This document shows positions 34,897-47,276 of a DNA stretch of 64,000 nucleotides, in pieces. The stretch comes from Spisula solida (taxonomy: Eukaryota > Mollusca > Bivalvia > Venerida > Mactridae). A program made the translations under genes and the position numbers. The notes beneath the pieces were generated by a model that did no database searches, was not told the DNA's origin, and saw only the letters and a list, made by a program, of their open reading frames with translations. The stretch's first letter is position 1; every line of letters begins with the position of its first letter. The stretch lies in contig OX365947.1 in NCBI GenBank assembly GCA_947247005.1, positions 6,057,030-6,121,029 of the forward strand, read 5' to 3'.

Positions 34897-36407
34897 TAGC
34901 TCACCTGTCACAAAGTGACAAGGTGAGCTTTTGTGATCGCTCTTCGTCTGTCGTCCGTCCGTCCGTTCACAATTGCTTGTGAACACACTAGAGGTCACAA
35001 ATTTAGCCTAATCTTTATGAAACTTGGTCACAATGATCATCTCAACAAAATCTAGGACAAGTTCGATATTGGGTCATCTGGGGTCAAAAACTAGGTCACT
35101 AGGTCAAATCATAGAAAAACCTTGTGAACACATTAGAGGTCACAATTTTGACTTAATCTTTATGAAACTTGATCACAATGATCATCTCTATAAAATCTAG
35201 GTCAAGTTCGATATTGGGTCATCCGGGGTCAAAAACTAGGTCACAAGGTCAAATCATAGATAAACCTTGTGTAGTCACTAGAGGTCACAATTTTGGTCTA
35301 ATATTTATGAAACTTGGTCACAATGATCATCTCAACAGAATCTAGGTCAAGTTCGATATTGGGTCATCAGGGGTCAAAAACTAGGTCACAAGGTCAAATC
35401 ATAGAAAAACCTTGTGTAGTCACTAGAGGTCACAATTTTGACCTAGTCTTTATGAAACTTGGTCACAATGATCATCTCAACAAAATCTAGGTCAAGTTCG
35501 ATATTGGGTCATCTGGGGTCAAAAACTAGGTCACAAGGTCAAATCATAGATAAACCTTGTGTAGTCACTAGAGGTCACAATTTTGGTCTAATCTTTATGA
35601 GACTTGGTCACAATGATCATCGCAATAAAATCTAGGTCAAGTTCGATAATGGGTCATCTGGGGTCAAAAACTAGGTCACAAGGTCAAATAATAGAAAAAC
35701 CTTGTGTAGTCACTAGAGGTCACAGTTTTAGCATAATCTTTACGAAACTTGGTCACAATGATCTACGCAACCAAATCTAGGTCAAGTTTGATATTGGGTC
35801 ATCCGGGGTCAAAAACTAGGTCACAAGATCAAATCATAGAAAAACCTTGTGTAGTCACTAGAGGTCCCAGTTTTGGCCTGATCTTTACGAAACTTAGTCA
35901 CAATGATCATAACAACAAAATCGAGGTCGAGTTCGATAATGGGTCATTTGGGGTCAAAAACTAGGTCACAAGGTCAAATCATAGAAATACCTTGCGTAGT
36001 CACTAGAGGTCACAATTTTTGTCTAATCTTTATGAAACTCGGTCACAATGATCATCTCAAAAAAATCTAGATCAAGTTTGATATTGGGTCATCTGGGGTC
36101 AAAAACTAGGTCACAAGGTCAAATAATAGAAAAACCTTGTGTAGTCACTAGAGGTCACAGTTTTGGCCTGATCTTTACGAAACTTGGTCACAATGATCAT
36201 CTCAACAAAATCTAGGTCAAGTCCGATATTGGTTTATCTGGGGTCAAAAACTAGGTCATTAGGTCAAATCATATAAAAACCTTTTGTAGTCACTAGAGGT
36301 CACAATATTTGCCTAATCTGTATAAAACTTGGTCACAATGATCATCTTAACAAAATCTAGGTTAAATTCGAAAGGTGAGCGACCTAGGGCCCTTTGGGCC
36401 CTCTTGT
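34897..36407 (+). mobile_element. hairpin-headed element, AGCTCACC family, with 145-bp tandem core
   Basis: The 5' hairpin AGCTCACCTGTCAC-AAA-GTGACAAGGTGAGCT is followed by CGTCTGTCGTCCGTCCGTCC. About nine to ten copies of a 145-bp unit follow (GTAGTCACTAGAGGTCAC starts at 35271, 35416, 35561 and 35706). The 3' tail is CTAGGGCCCTTTGGGCCCTC then TTGTT, with a small hairpin. It is inserted within a repeat whose empty site is visible at 46707; no target duplication is needed beyond T residues. A Helentron-associated type is possible, since those elements insert at TT and carry minisatellite cores. Confidence 0.8.
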
Positions 36408-36545
36408 TCACTAAAACATCCTTTTCTATTTGGGTATTTCAAATTGTATTTGCTTTTTCTTACTCCCTCCTCTCAAAATCTATTGGGTATTTAAGAAAAT
36501 TAATTTGGTAATTACCCCAATACGCAGCTTGTTTGTAGCTCTGTA
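36408..36545 (+). repeat. dispersed repeat split by insertion, right part
   Basis: CACTAAAACATCC, TTTGCTTTTTCTTACTCCCT and CTCAAAATCTATTGGG match 46708-46830 in the uninterrupted copy. Confidence 0.75.
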
Positions 36546-36847
36546 TGTTAAGAACAACATGTAGGTTTGATTTGCATGAGAACCTGAAACATACATAGTT
36601 ACATGAGTATAATTCCAAATCCCTGCATTCTGATTGGCTAAGACGTGACGTTTACTCATCAGTAAACCTCCTTTTTAACCAATCGGGACCTTCGGACATT
36701 ACTGACGTAAACGTTTTAGACAAATGCGTGTGGAATAAGTCAAACTGCAAAGGCCCATCACAGCTATACAAGCTCTTGTAGCTTAATTTTAACATAGAAC
36801 ATTAACTACCCGGCTATATCTTCATCCCCTGATCTTGTATTTACTTA

Positions 36848-37237
36848 GGCCAGAGTTCTTTTATTTTTCGTTACTCAGACCCTCCTGTCCAATTTTTAAA
36901 AAAAAATAATTGAAAAGCTGGAAATAAACAAAATTGCATATAATGTTTTGATGATTAATGGACCAGCCTTGTATTATTATTTCATTAATTTGTTAATAAT
37001 AAGTTTTATTATATTAGTGTTTCACTACAGTGTCCTAGTCTTAAGATAAATTGGCTGATTTATTGAAAACTAGCACTGTTGTTGAGTGTTGATTTCTTTC
37101 AATTGGACCGTCATTGACTATTCTACCACCACCAGTTTGTGGAAGCTATATTTTGGGATTTTTTATTTTTTTCCCTCCTCCTGTGGATTTTTTTCTGAAA
37201 AATGTCCGAGTAACAAAAAATTAAAAAAACTCTGGCC
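36848..37237. mobile_element. 390-bp PIF/Harbinger-like MITE
   Basis: Ends GGCCAGAGTT and AACTCTGGCC, flanked by the 3-bp duplication TTA (36845-36847, 37238-37240). The inner arms (TTTTCGTTACTCAGACC against GTCCGAGTAACAAAAAA) also pair imperfectly. Confidence 0.8.
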
Positions 37238-38162
37238 TTAGGGAACAGAGCATCTAAACACATTTGTTAAGCTAACATAATTCACCAAACATCATGTTGT
37301 GGTGACATCACATATACAACATCATTAAATCAAGCTCATCTTTAAAAAAGTGCGGGAGTAAATTCAATGTTTTCATTGATATTTATGTGAGTAAGCATCA
37401 GTTTGGATTTATGAAATTTAGCTCCACTATTCGAAGAATAAGGGAAGCTGTTGCTGTCCCCCGATTGTCGGCATAATGCTCAATATTGTCCTCCAACTTT
37501 TGAAATCTATTGGTATATTGCTTTGATACTTTGCACACTTGTTTTATCATCATGGCCCCGAACTCTATCCAGGAGAAGGTAACTCTATCAGCATTTTTCG
37601 GCTTGAAATCCATCTTTTTTGGTACCAGCCAAAATGTTTTCAAACTTCATTGATATATTGCTTTGATGCTTTACACACTTGTTCGCCATTGTAATCCATG
37701 GGTCCTACTATTCTGAAATAATCCGGATTTGCTGCACATTTGTAACAACAGAACAATGTGTGAAACCTAGTGTAGGGATGTGTGCTTATGGCATTACAAA
37801 CAGACTTGTATAAAATGTTCAGGCCTCAGTAGAACCCCTGATGATACCAACCTCTATAAAGCATAACTTTTGAATATATTTTGCTCAATTATACTATCAA
37901 AGCATGGAACTGAGAAAATTGAGGCACCCTGTTCGTGGAAAGCTCTTGTTATGTGAGCACTCGAAGGTTTTGGTGTGAGCATGCAAGCACTTTGAGTATA
38001 CTCATGGTAACTTGTTTTATGCCTCATGTGAAACAAAAAGAACGGTACATGTCACCTCTGTTCCCTGTAGGTTTGTAAATATGGCTACTAACTGCAGAAT
38101 GTGTAGCTTATGGGCACGTATTGTTTGAAACTTACATCTGAACATCAGTTCAAACTGGTTTT

Positions 38163-38528
38163 TTAGCTCACCTGCCACAAAGTGGCAAGGTGAGCTTTTG
38201 TGATTGTTTTTTGTCCGTCGTCCATCCGTTAGCTTTTTCACCGTTAACACTCTAGCACTCTCAATTATGCTTTGATCTTCATCAAACGTGGTCAGTAGTT
38301 GTATCTCAATGAAATATAGGTCACTTTCGAAGTTGGGTCATGTGAGGTCAAAAACTGGGTCAATATGTCAAATAATAGCAAAACCTTGTTTACACTCTGG
38401 AGGCCACATTTTTGCTTTAACCTTCATTAAGTTTAGTCAAAATGTTTATCTTGATGACCTTAAGGTCAAGTTCGAAATATGACCATGTTTAGCAGGTGAG
38501 CGCACCAGGATCTCTGATTCTCTTGTTT
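38163..38528 (+). mobile_element. hairpin-headed element, AGCTCACC family, short copy
   Basis: The 5' hairpin is AGCTCACCTGCCAC-AAA-GTGGCAAGGTGAGCT. Relative to 34897, both arms have changed in a compensatory way (T to C and A to G). About two core units follow, and the 3' end is AGGTGAGCGCACCAGG to CTCTTGTTT. Confidence 0.8.
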
Positions 38529-38693
38529 CTAGTTCTTACTGGTTCTTACTTATGAGTTGATACATTGAACAATTTCTTGATTATGTGGGTGTAGTTCTTT
38601 AGTCTTACAGAAGTAGCAGACAGTAACCATCTGCTTCAGTCTGGAGTGGAATATGGTACATAGAATGGTGTGTTAGGTTATTATTGCAACATA

Positions 38694-39470
38694 CAGTCTA
38701 ACTTGTACTAGCGACCACGCGTATTAAGCGACCTTTGTCTTAAACGACCAGTTTCAATTCCTCCCGACCATATTTGTTCTATATGTCTATTGTATTAAGC
38801 GACTTTTGTCTTACGCGACCAGCGACCACTGTTTAAGCACTTTAATTGATTGGTAAAATTGTATTAAGCAACCAAAAAATTGTTAATCACTGGTCGCATG
38901 TAGTGAGAAGTTGTTAATTACTTGATGCCCCGTCATAAATCATTGTATGTTCACACTTCAGAGTTTGTCTTTTGTTAACTGGGCCCAAATTAACACCATT
39001 GATAATCACAATTGTGTCCGTAGGGCATGTCATACATATGGTTTTAATCCGATTACACAAATTATTACGGATTAATTGTTGTATCTTATGCTGCAATCAG
39101 CTTGTTGCCACCGTCCATTTGATTGGGCTAAAACCCGGTATATTCCTTTTTTCTTCAAGTGCAAGCACAACTGACATTAATTGCATTGTGTAACATATCA
39201 GTAAATTTATTAAAATGATAAATTGAAATGCTTATGAAGACATGCATACAAGTAAGAATCATCATAAGACTTATTTACAACTATTCTAATATTTATAAAT
39301 TGAAGTTGAATAGTAGTCGGACAGCCTATATTTACACAAGTTGTTGGAGTTGTGTTATCTATGCCCTATGATTACACTCAATGTTTATTACATTTGCGTT
39401 TAACGACCATTCCGTTAAGCGACCGTTTTTAAACCTTCCCCAGGGTTGTCGCTTAATACAAGTTATACTG
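38694..39470. mobile_element. 777-bp pogo/Tigger-like non-autonomous element
   Basis: TIRs CAGTCTAACTTGTACTAGCG and CGCTTAATACAAGTTATACTG (inverse CAGTATAACTTGTATTAAGCG) are flanked by TA on both sides. GCGACC motifs recur inside both ends. This matches the pogo/Tigger group of Tc1/mariner elements. No transposase frame was found. Confidence 0.8.
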
Positions 39471-39479
39471 TACTGTAAA

Positions 39480-39755
39480 CTCAGTATTTTTACAATGCAA
39501 CATACTGTATACTCAGTATTTTTACAATGCAACATACTGTAAACTCAGTATTTTTCGTGGGATTTAAATTTATGTTTATTTCGAGGTTGAACTCGACCAC
39601 GAAATCTTCACCTATATTAATCAACCTCTCGAATATTGAACTAGAGTTTCCTCTTCCATGTTTTGTAATCCTGAAATCAGGAACCCACGAAATCTGTATT
39701 TTACCAAAATCAGTGAAATTTAAATTAAGTGATTTTACTGTAATGATAGTCAATG
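39480..39755. mobile_element. candidate MITE, ACTGTAAACTCAGTATTTTT ends
   Basis: The left end ACTGTAAACTCAGTA is repeated three times in tandem (about 44-bp spacing), and the right end GTGATTTTACTGTAAT is its approximate inverse. The interior has a CGTGGGATTTAAATTTA and AGTGAAATTTAAATTAA pairing. The 80- and 154-residue frames are by-products. Confidence 0.5.
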
Positions 39756-39774
39756 CAAGCAATGTGTAGCACAG

Positions 39775-39960
39775 AGAATTTGACATGATCCTGACCTTTA
39801 TGCATGAATATATTACTTGCGTTGAATATATAAATTTCCTCGAGCAAATCGTGCAATATGGGTTCTTTAGATTTGTGTTGATATTACACCTCGAGCGTCT
39901 TCGTGATACTCCCCGCTTATTAAAACATACAATCGGGGTTATAAATATAGACAATTAATC
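39775..39960 (-). repeat. dispersed repeat, CATGCATAAAGGTCAGGATC family, copy 1
   Basis: In reverse orientation this matches 52255-52500 (ACCCCGGTTGTATGTTTTCA, AAGCGGGG, ATATTCATGCATAAAGGT) and, less well, 58460-58760, where the head unit is tandemly duplicated. Confidence 0.6.
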
Positions 39961-40027
39961 ACCTGTGAAATTATGCTTATAAAAAAGAAGGTCAAGTGGT
40001 GTCAAATTCTCTGGACTATACATCTCC

Positions 40028-40435
40028 AGGGCTTTTTTTCGCTGAATTGTGAAGAGGCCCAAGCCCTTTTGTTTTGTGAAAATTTAGCGCGAAAATTCTC
40101 AAAATTGTGAAAAAGGCGCGGAAACTTTTCAAACTGTGAACAACTTAACGCGATAAATCAACAAATTATGATACAAAAATTTTCAGATGTTAGTTCATTT
40201 TTTGTCAACTTTTCCCAAACATGCATGTATCTATGATATAATACTTCATATCAAGTCCTGTATAGGAATATATGACTGTTATCTGTGATTTGTTTGTTTG
40301 GTGCTTTGTGAAGTTGATTTTACAAAAACCATGACGCAAATTCTAATTGTGAATTAAGGGGCCTTTTAGGTTTGTGAAAGGGGCCTATAGCAAATTGTGA
40401 AGGGGCCTAATATAGGCCCCTCGTATATAGTGAAA
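40028..40435 (+). repeat. ~415-bp dispersed element, copy 2, left part
   Basis: Matches 25748-26150 closely. Its right end (AAAGCCCTGA) is displaced to about 45369-45378 because two successive elements inserted into it. Confidence 0.8.
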
Positions 40436-40581
40436 ACAAGACTGCGTTCAATAAATGCTTATGCCCCCTGTGGAAGCCTTGTCCATAAATAAGTCTTAGT
40501 CCAAAATTAGGTCAAGGTGAAGGTCAAAATGGGGTTAGGTGATACTGGCGTGTGGAGAGTGTTCATACACAACATCCATAT
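40436..40581 (-). mobile_element. ATGCCCCC-family element, inverted, split (part 1)
   Basis: Reverse-orientation 3' half of the family (AACAAGACTGCGTTC to CATACACAACATCCATAT). It is interrupted at 40581/40582 by copy 2 of the 4.64-kb element. Confidence 0.85.
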
Positions 40582-43500
40582 CCCTTCTCGAAAAAGTGTA
40601 TTTAATACGCATTTAACGCGCATTTAATCTGCATTTAATCCGTATTAAACGCGGCGGTATTGGCACTGTATTTTTTCTGCATTTTATTTACCGAATGTAT
40701 TAAATGTAAATAAAATGCGGATTAAATGCACTTATTTTCCTCGAAAAATGCACTTACAGTGTATTTTTTCTGCATTTTTTCTGCGTTTAATGCACTTCAT
40801 CTTAAAAAAGTGCACTTTAACTGTATTTTTCTAGTGCATTAATACGCTCAAGTGCATTTTTCTTTTGAAAACTTCTGCCTTCAGTGTACTAAAAGCGTAT
40901 TTTAAGTGCATTAATTCACTTAAGCGCATTTTTCTTCTGAAAAAAAATGCACTTCTGCCTAGTGTACTAAAAGCGTATTTTTCTAGTGCATTAATACGCT
41001 TAAGCGCACTTTCTTCTGAAAAAAATTCACTTCTGCCTTCAGTGTACTAAAAGTGTATTTCTCTAGTGCATTAATACGCTTAAGCGCACTTCCTTCTGAA
41101 AAAAATTCACTTCTGCCTTCAGTGTACTAAAAGCGTATTTTTCTAGTGCATTAATACGCTTAAGCGCACTTTTCTTCTGAAAAAAATGCACTTCTGCCTT
41201 CAGTGTACTAAAAGCGTATTTTTCTAGTGCATTAATACGCTTAAGCGCACTTTTCTTCTGAAAAATGCACTTCTGCCTTCAGTGTACTAAAAGCGTATTT
41301 TTCTAGTGCATTAATACACTGAAGTGTATCTTTTTCCTTAAAAGGAAGATTCTGGTCATTTCAGTGGCCATAACTCTAGAACTAGTGAACAGAATTGTCG
41401 AGCATGGACTGATGCTAGTGGGGACAGACAGCCAATGTATGATCCCAAAAGTAGAGCTAAATCATGTATGCATTTTTACTAGATTTTGTGGAGATGATGT
41501 GAACAAGTTTCATATAAAGGCCAAAAAATTGCTACACAAACAAATGTGGATGGACGGAGAGTGATCACAAAATCTTACCTAGTCACTTTGTGACAGGTGA
41601 GCTAAAAACTTTTCTTTACACTGTGTTAAGCAAGTAACTGTAAGAACATAAAAATAAACACGAATCTCTTTCTACTGCATTGTAATTGCTATAAATTTAG
41701 AATTCAAATTTGAACATATAAAAAAGATAAACTTACATATAAATAACCATATAAAAGTTCTGTCACAGTTAGAATACCTGTCACTTTTTTCAATCATTCA
41801 CACACTTGAGTTCATTCATTATTTCAGGTACTCTGCCATGACATCCTGAAATTCATGATTTATGTCACACAACAATGATACAAATTGAACAAGAAATATC
41901 ACTGAATGTGATGAATACCCCAGATACTGCTTGACACTGTCACTCCAATGTTCTCTGACAATATGTACAACAAGGCTTTGTAATAATGATAAGTAATGCA
42001 AACTGTCATTGAAATCCAACCAATGGTTACAGAGGGAAAGTACAGACAAAAGCTATCAGTGTAAAAAAACAAACGGCTATAACTCCCTTAAAATTGATCC
42101 GACAAACAAGTGCTGATGATATGCACAACTAGACTAGGTATTGATCATTCACACAAAGGTTTGTTGAAATCAGACCAATGGTTACAAAGAAATAGCGCGA
42201 ACAACATTTACAAGTGCACAAAAATAAAGGGGCATAACTTCCTTAAAATTGATCCTACCAGCATGTGCAGATGATGTACTCAACTAGACTAGGTACTGTT
42301 TGGTCATGCAAAGTTTCGTTAAAATTCGACCAATGGTTACAGAGAAATACTGCGGACAAAATTTATAAGTGCAATAAAATAAAGGACCATAACTCCCTTA
42401 AAATTTATCTGACCAGTGTTAGCTGACGATATGCACAACTAGACTGGGTGCTGATCATTCATGCAAAGTTTCGTTAAAACTCGACAAATGGTTATAGAGA
42501 AATAGTGCAGACAAAATTTATATGCGCAAAACACTAAAGGGCCATAACTCCCTTAAAATTGATACAACCTGTGTGTGCCGACGATATGCACAACTAGACT
42601 TGGTACTGATCAGTCATGCAATGTTTTGATGGAATCCAACCAATGGTTACAGAGAAATGGCACGGACAAAATTTGCACGGACCTACCAACCAACCTCATG
42701 CATGACTCCCATATAGCCCCCATATACTATTTGTATCTGGGGGTATAGTCAAGTATGATTCTGTCCATCAATCAACGGCGATTCCATTCAGAATTTCTTC
42801 TACATGTGGTAGTTCCGGTCTTTCATTTTCTAAGGCAAGTCCATTCAGGATTTCTGCTACATGTGGTTCTTCCAGTCTTTCAATTAAATTAATGGTTACT
42901 CCAGGTGATTGACAAAGTGGACCAAGTGTCGGCACCCTCAAGGACTTCATCTAAAAATGATAAAAGAAATTTTAAGCTTGCCATTAAAACAGAAAACTCA
43001 TTCTTTTAACTAGATACTTTGAAATCAGAGGCTAGCAGCTTAGTTGAACCAGTTTATAACAACTGGACATAGCCCAAAAATTGGGCATAGCTTTTGCACT
43101 AGCTGCTGGGCAGCTAAATTTTGTTTTCCTATAAATATCACATGATGGTGCAGTTGACAATTGATTTACTGATTCCCTTTAATACAAGACAAAGTTGAAA
43201 CAAGTTCGTGCATTTTTCGCCCTCGGGTACGAATTTATTGAGGACGAAATTTTCGCCCTCGGGTACGAAATTATTGGGGATGAAAAACTCCGAAACAGAA
43301 AATGATTCTACTGCCAGTCAATTCATTAAAGTCTCCAAAACGAGTAATTAATTGATAGCAGGTGATAAAATAAGTGTTTCTATTTCATTAATTCTAAATT
43401 TCAATACGTTTTTTCGCCGATGTTTCGTATCATGAATGACGAAAATCCGCGGGGATTTCGTAATTTGTCATTTTCATACGAGCTCAAAATCGATGAATTC

Positions 43501-45219
43501 GGTCATTACAAGCTATCTTTGTTAATATAAAGTACATATGTAATAAAATAAACTCCTTACCTGTACATTTCTGTCGAAGTCTAGCTTTATTCATTCATTT
43601 TGAACGCCGATCGATTGATTTTTTCGTGCGGTGATAGTTGTTTATTGATCGTTGTAAACAATATGGCGGGTCGAGGGTCAAACTTAAAGTAGTTCATTTT
43701 CATCCGCACATGCGATGCTCTTCCCGACGGCGTAGAATTATAATTTTTATATTGTAAAATAATTGTTAGAATATTTTAATCAGAAAATTAAATTAAATTT
43801 GTGATTTTGCAAAAAAATATTAGAAATATTACCGATTTTGGCGGACTATATTTCGTATTTCGGGTAGTGAGGAGGTTACTAGTATGTAAATTATATAAAA
43901 CACCTTCGGAAAGCTCAGCCAATGAGCTGTCTTATGATGCGTGATACATGAATGTTACAATGATGTTAGTAGTAAATAAACACATATATATGGATCACAT
44001 GTTCTTACCATGATACTAATTGGCCGATTAGCGTGAAATTGACCATTCAATTCAACCTTACATTGTCTCATGCATCTTGCATTGAATAATTAATGTTTAT
44101 AAAATTATTTTTATGGTCAGCAAAATAATTGTATTATGCCCCTCCCCATCTTTGATGAGGGTGCTTTTGCACCGGTCGGTCGTTCGTATAAAATGATTTC
44201 CGTTCAATAACTCAAGAACACTTTAGCCTAGGATCGTCAAATTTTACATGGAGGTTGGTCATCAACAGTAGATGGTCCCTGTTGATTTTGAGGTCAGTAG
44301 ATCAAAGGTCAAGGTCACTGTGACCTTTACCATTTCTGACAATTCAAATGTTTTCCGTTGAATAACTCAAGAACGCTTTGCCCTAGGATCTTCAAACTTT
44401 ACATGGTGGTTGGTCATCAACAGTAGATGGTCCCTATTGAATTTGATGTCAGTAGGTCAAAGTTCAAGGTCACTGTGACCATTTTCAAATGGTTTCCATT
44501 CAATAACTCAAGAACACTTTCGCCTAGGATCTTCAAACTTAACATGGATAGAGGATGGTCATCGACAGTAGGTGACTCCTATTGACTTTGAGGTCAGTAT
44601 GCCAAAGGTCAAAGTTACTGTGAACTTCAGTATTTCTGACTATTCAAATGGTTTCTGTTCCATAACTCTAGAACGCTTTCGCCTAGGATCTTCAAACTTT
44701 ACATCATACGCAACATGCCCCCTATTGATTTTGGGGTCAAAGGTCAAGGACCCATAGCCATGGTCAAACAGCAAATTTATGGCCCTTTGCCATGGTCAAA
44801 CAGCAGAGTTATATGGCCCTTTGATATGGTTATAAAGCATGTGAGGACAGTTTCATAAAAACATAACCTCTTGAATCAAAAAGATACACTTAATCTACAA
44901 AAGATACACTTAAAATACACTCTTGTAAAAAGTGTACTTCTTGAATCAAAAAGATACACTCTATCTGCAAAAGATGCAATATAAATACGCTTCTTTGTAA
45001 AAAGTGCACTTCTTGAATTAAAAATACGCTTAAAATGCACTTGTTTCAGTAAAAGATACAGAAAAAATGCACTTCTATGCTAAAGATGCAGGAAAAATGC
45101 ACTTGGGGGCACTCTTTTAGAGAAAAATGCACAATAAATACGCTTATTTAGAAAAAGCGCAGAAAAAATACGCTTTTTAAGTGCATTTTGGTAAAAAGTG
45201 CATTTTTTTTCGAGAAGGG
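40582..45219. mobile_element. 4.64-kb TIR element, copy 2
   Basis: Same CCCTTCTCGAAAAA and TTTTTTTTCGAGAAGGG ends, same orientation and same contents as 29279-33917, about 99.7 percent identical by eye. It is inserted into the inverted ATGCCCCC-family element. Flanks read CCATAT before and ATATGCAAG after. Uninterrupted relatives at 26.5 kb and 51.4 kb read CATCCATG or CACCCATGCAAG in this orientation, so a 2-bp (AT) to 4-bp (ATAT) target duplication is implied. Confidence 0.9.
42768..42950 (-). CDS. 60-codon ORF in a captured-looking exon, copy 2
   Basis: Same protein as at 31466-31648, with the acceptor and the upstream donor also intact. Identity between copies may reflect the recent age of the copies and not selection. 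Confidence 0.35.
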   Translation of the reverse strand: MKSLRVPTLGPLCQSPGVTINLIERLEEPHVAEILNGLALENERPELPHVEEILNGIAVD

Positions 45220-45367
45220 ATATGCAAGTATGAAAGCTTTGTAGCAAGCCATATTAATGCTAGAAGAAACGGTCAATTTGGGTTAACCAGGACGGACGAA
45301 CAGACGAACGAACGGACGGACAGGTGAATCACTATATGCCTCCCCATCTATCGATAGGGGGGCATAA
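45220..45367 (-). mobile_element. ATGCCCCC-family element, inverted, split (part 2)
   Basis: Reverse-orientation 5' half of the family (GAAAGCTTTGTAGCAAGCC, GGACGGACAG, then the hairpin end CTATCGATAGGGGGGCAT). Together with 40436-40581 it forms one complete element. Confidence 0.85.
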
Positions 45368-45746
45368 AAAGCCCTGATCTCATAATAAAACAGATTATCC
45401 AGATTCCCCCCTCAGCTCAGTAGTTGATAGGTTATTGGTGGAACTTCAGGCTGTCAACCCAGCAGATTCGGATGGCCAGGTTTTGTCCTTATCGTCTTTA
45501 TTCAAGTTGATCCATATTGGCTTGGTTGTCTCGAACAAACTAATCAAATATCTTCATATCTTTCATATCGGTAACATTTTCATTTATATCGAAGACATGT
45601 AGTGAAAGTATTCTGATTTCTTCTTTACCAGAATTAAAATACAGTTCTACAATATTTTCATGTGTATGCACAAATTACAACTCTTTTAATGATGCCAATG
45701 ATAAAAGCCCTGTTTTACTTTACAGTACACTTGCTGCTATAATATG

Positions 45747-46019
45747 CAGGGGTGTCAAATGTCCTGATTTATCAGGAATTTCGAATTTATCATTTCTAAT
45801 AGAGCAATGGCTTCTGACCAAAATAAAAGTTATTTGATGAAAATATCTCAAGAAATGGCAAAGTTATTGCAAGTTTAATCAGCTCTGAAGGATTTTCTTT
45901 AATACAAACTTAATTAAATACAAAGTTAATTATGGAAACAGTCATTGAATGCAAGAGGCAAAAATGGTAGGCTGCATAGGATTTTCCTGATTCTTAATTT
46001 GTCGCTGTTGACACCCCGG
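45747..46019. mobile_element. hAT-like MITE, CAGGGGTGTC ends
   Basis: CAGGGGTGTCAAATGTCC at the left is roughly inverted by TGTTGACACCCCGG at the right. AATATG occurs on both sides (AATATG|CAGGGG and CCCCGG|AATATG), consistent with a 6- to 8-bp target duplication. Confidence 0.65.
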
Positions 46020-46624
46020 AATATGCTTTTAACTACGATGTATTTTTGTCTGAATCGATTTGTGTACATTTAATGCTCGTTAAAAGACAATTTCAACGAA
46101 AAAACTAGTTTACAGATCCTCAAGCATATTTCCTTGTTTATAACACGTTATTACTCCAGACAGATCTATAATTAGTCATGTTTTTAAGGAAAGAAACACC
46201 AGGAAATAGGCCTCATATTTCTTCGCTGAATTTGTGCGTTTTTGCATTTTCTCACTGAACACAGTGGCAGATCCATTATGCTGTAAATTTAATGATCACA
46301 AATACTGCCTTTCCCTGAGTTACAATGTTTTGTCAATTTTTGCTTACGTTATTTTAAACAAGATGAAAATTACGGATGAAATTTAAGTTAGATCCCTTCT
46401 GGCTGAGTGGTATTTTATGTGACATTGTATTGTTGGGTGGTACATTGTCAGATTCCCCGTATAATTTCTACTGCTTTATTGACAACTGGAAATTTTCTTC
46501 GTTTCCCCCTGCCAATTCAAAGCCTCTCGTTGACTGAAAACACCTGTTATGTGCAAAACATATTTCTGAACAATGACAATAATGATTATTCGAAATTAGA
46601 ATAATTTGAACACGCTGTTCAAGT

Positions 46625-46830
46625 TTCAATTTTTTTTGAGGTTTGACAAATTTTAATTGGGTATTTAATAAAACTCATAGGGTAAATGATGTTTTATGTA
46701 CTATATTTCACTATAACATCATTGTGATTTCTCTATTGAGGTATTTCAGATTGTCTTTGCTTTTTCTTACTCCCTTCTCTCAAAATCTATTGGGTTTTTA
46801 AAACATTTAATTGTGTAATTACGTCTATAT
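46625..46830 (+). repeat. uninterrupted dispersed repeat (paralogous empty site)
   Basis: Contains AATTTTAATTGGGTATTTAA, TTTTATGTACTATATTTCAC and TCTCAAAATCTATTGGG in continuity. It is the same repeat that is split by the 1.5-kb element at 34897-36407. Confidence 0.75.
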
Positions 46831-47276
46831 GCAGCTTATCTGTAGCTCTGCTTTGAATTTTCAAGAGTCATCAAAATATTGCAAGAAGATTCTTATTCTA
46901 AGAATAGTGAATTTTACTCTTCAGATCAGATTTTTGGGAGTCAAAACATGCACTTCTGTCCAATTCAAGAGTCAAAATACAGTTTTAAGACTCAAATGAA
47001 AGCCCTGCAATAAAGGGTCATCATGTGCCTCTTGCTGGTAAGAGTTAAGGCTCTTTAATGCATCTAGTATCTAGGTGATTAATATAAATATTTTAATGCT
47101 CAAATACTTACAGTAGGGAATAGGCCAGAAAGTTTTTACAACTTTCTTAAAGCCTGCTCTCATAAATACTATAGCGCTCAGACAATCCAAAGCCACACAT
47201 AAATGGCAGCTTGCCACCCACGCAAGAGTCAGACATATCCCCCAAAAAAGGACATTTCCAGCAAGCCTGATATCAG

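Noticed and set aside
39490..39954. 154-residue minus-strand frame
   Set aside because: It spans a candidate MITE and a second dispersed repeat, so the frame crosses unrelated repeats and shows no domain.
29279..45219. Segmental or assembly duplication of an 11-kb block
   Set aside because: Similarity stops exactly at inverted termini in both copies and the flanks are unrelated; copy 2 interrupts a known repeat. Transposition explains this better.
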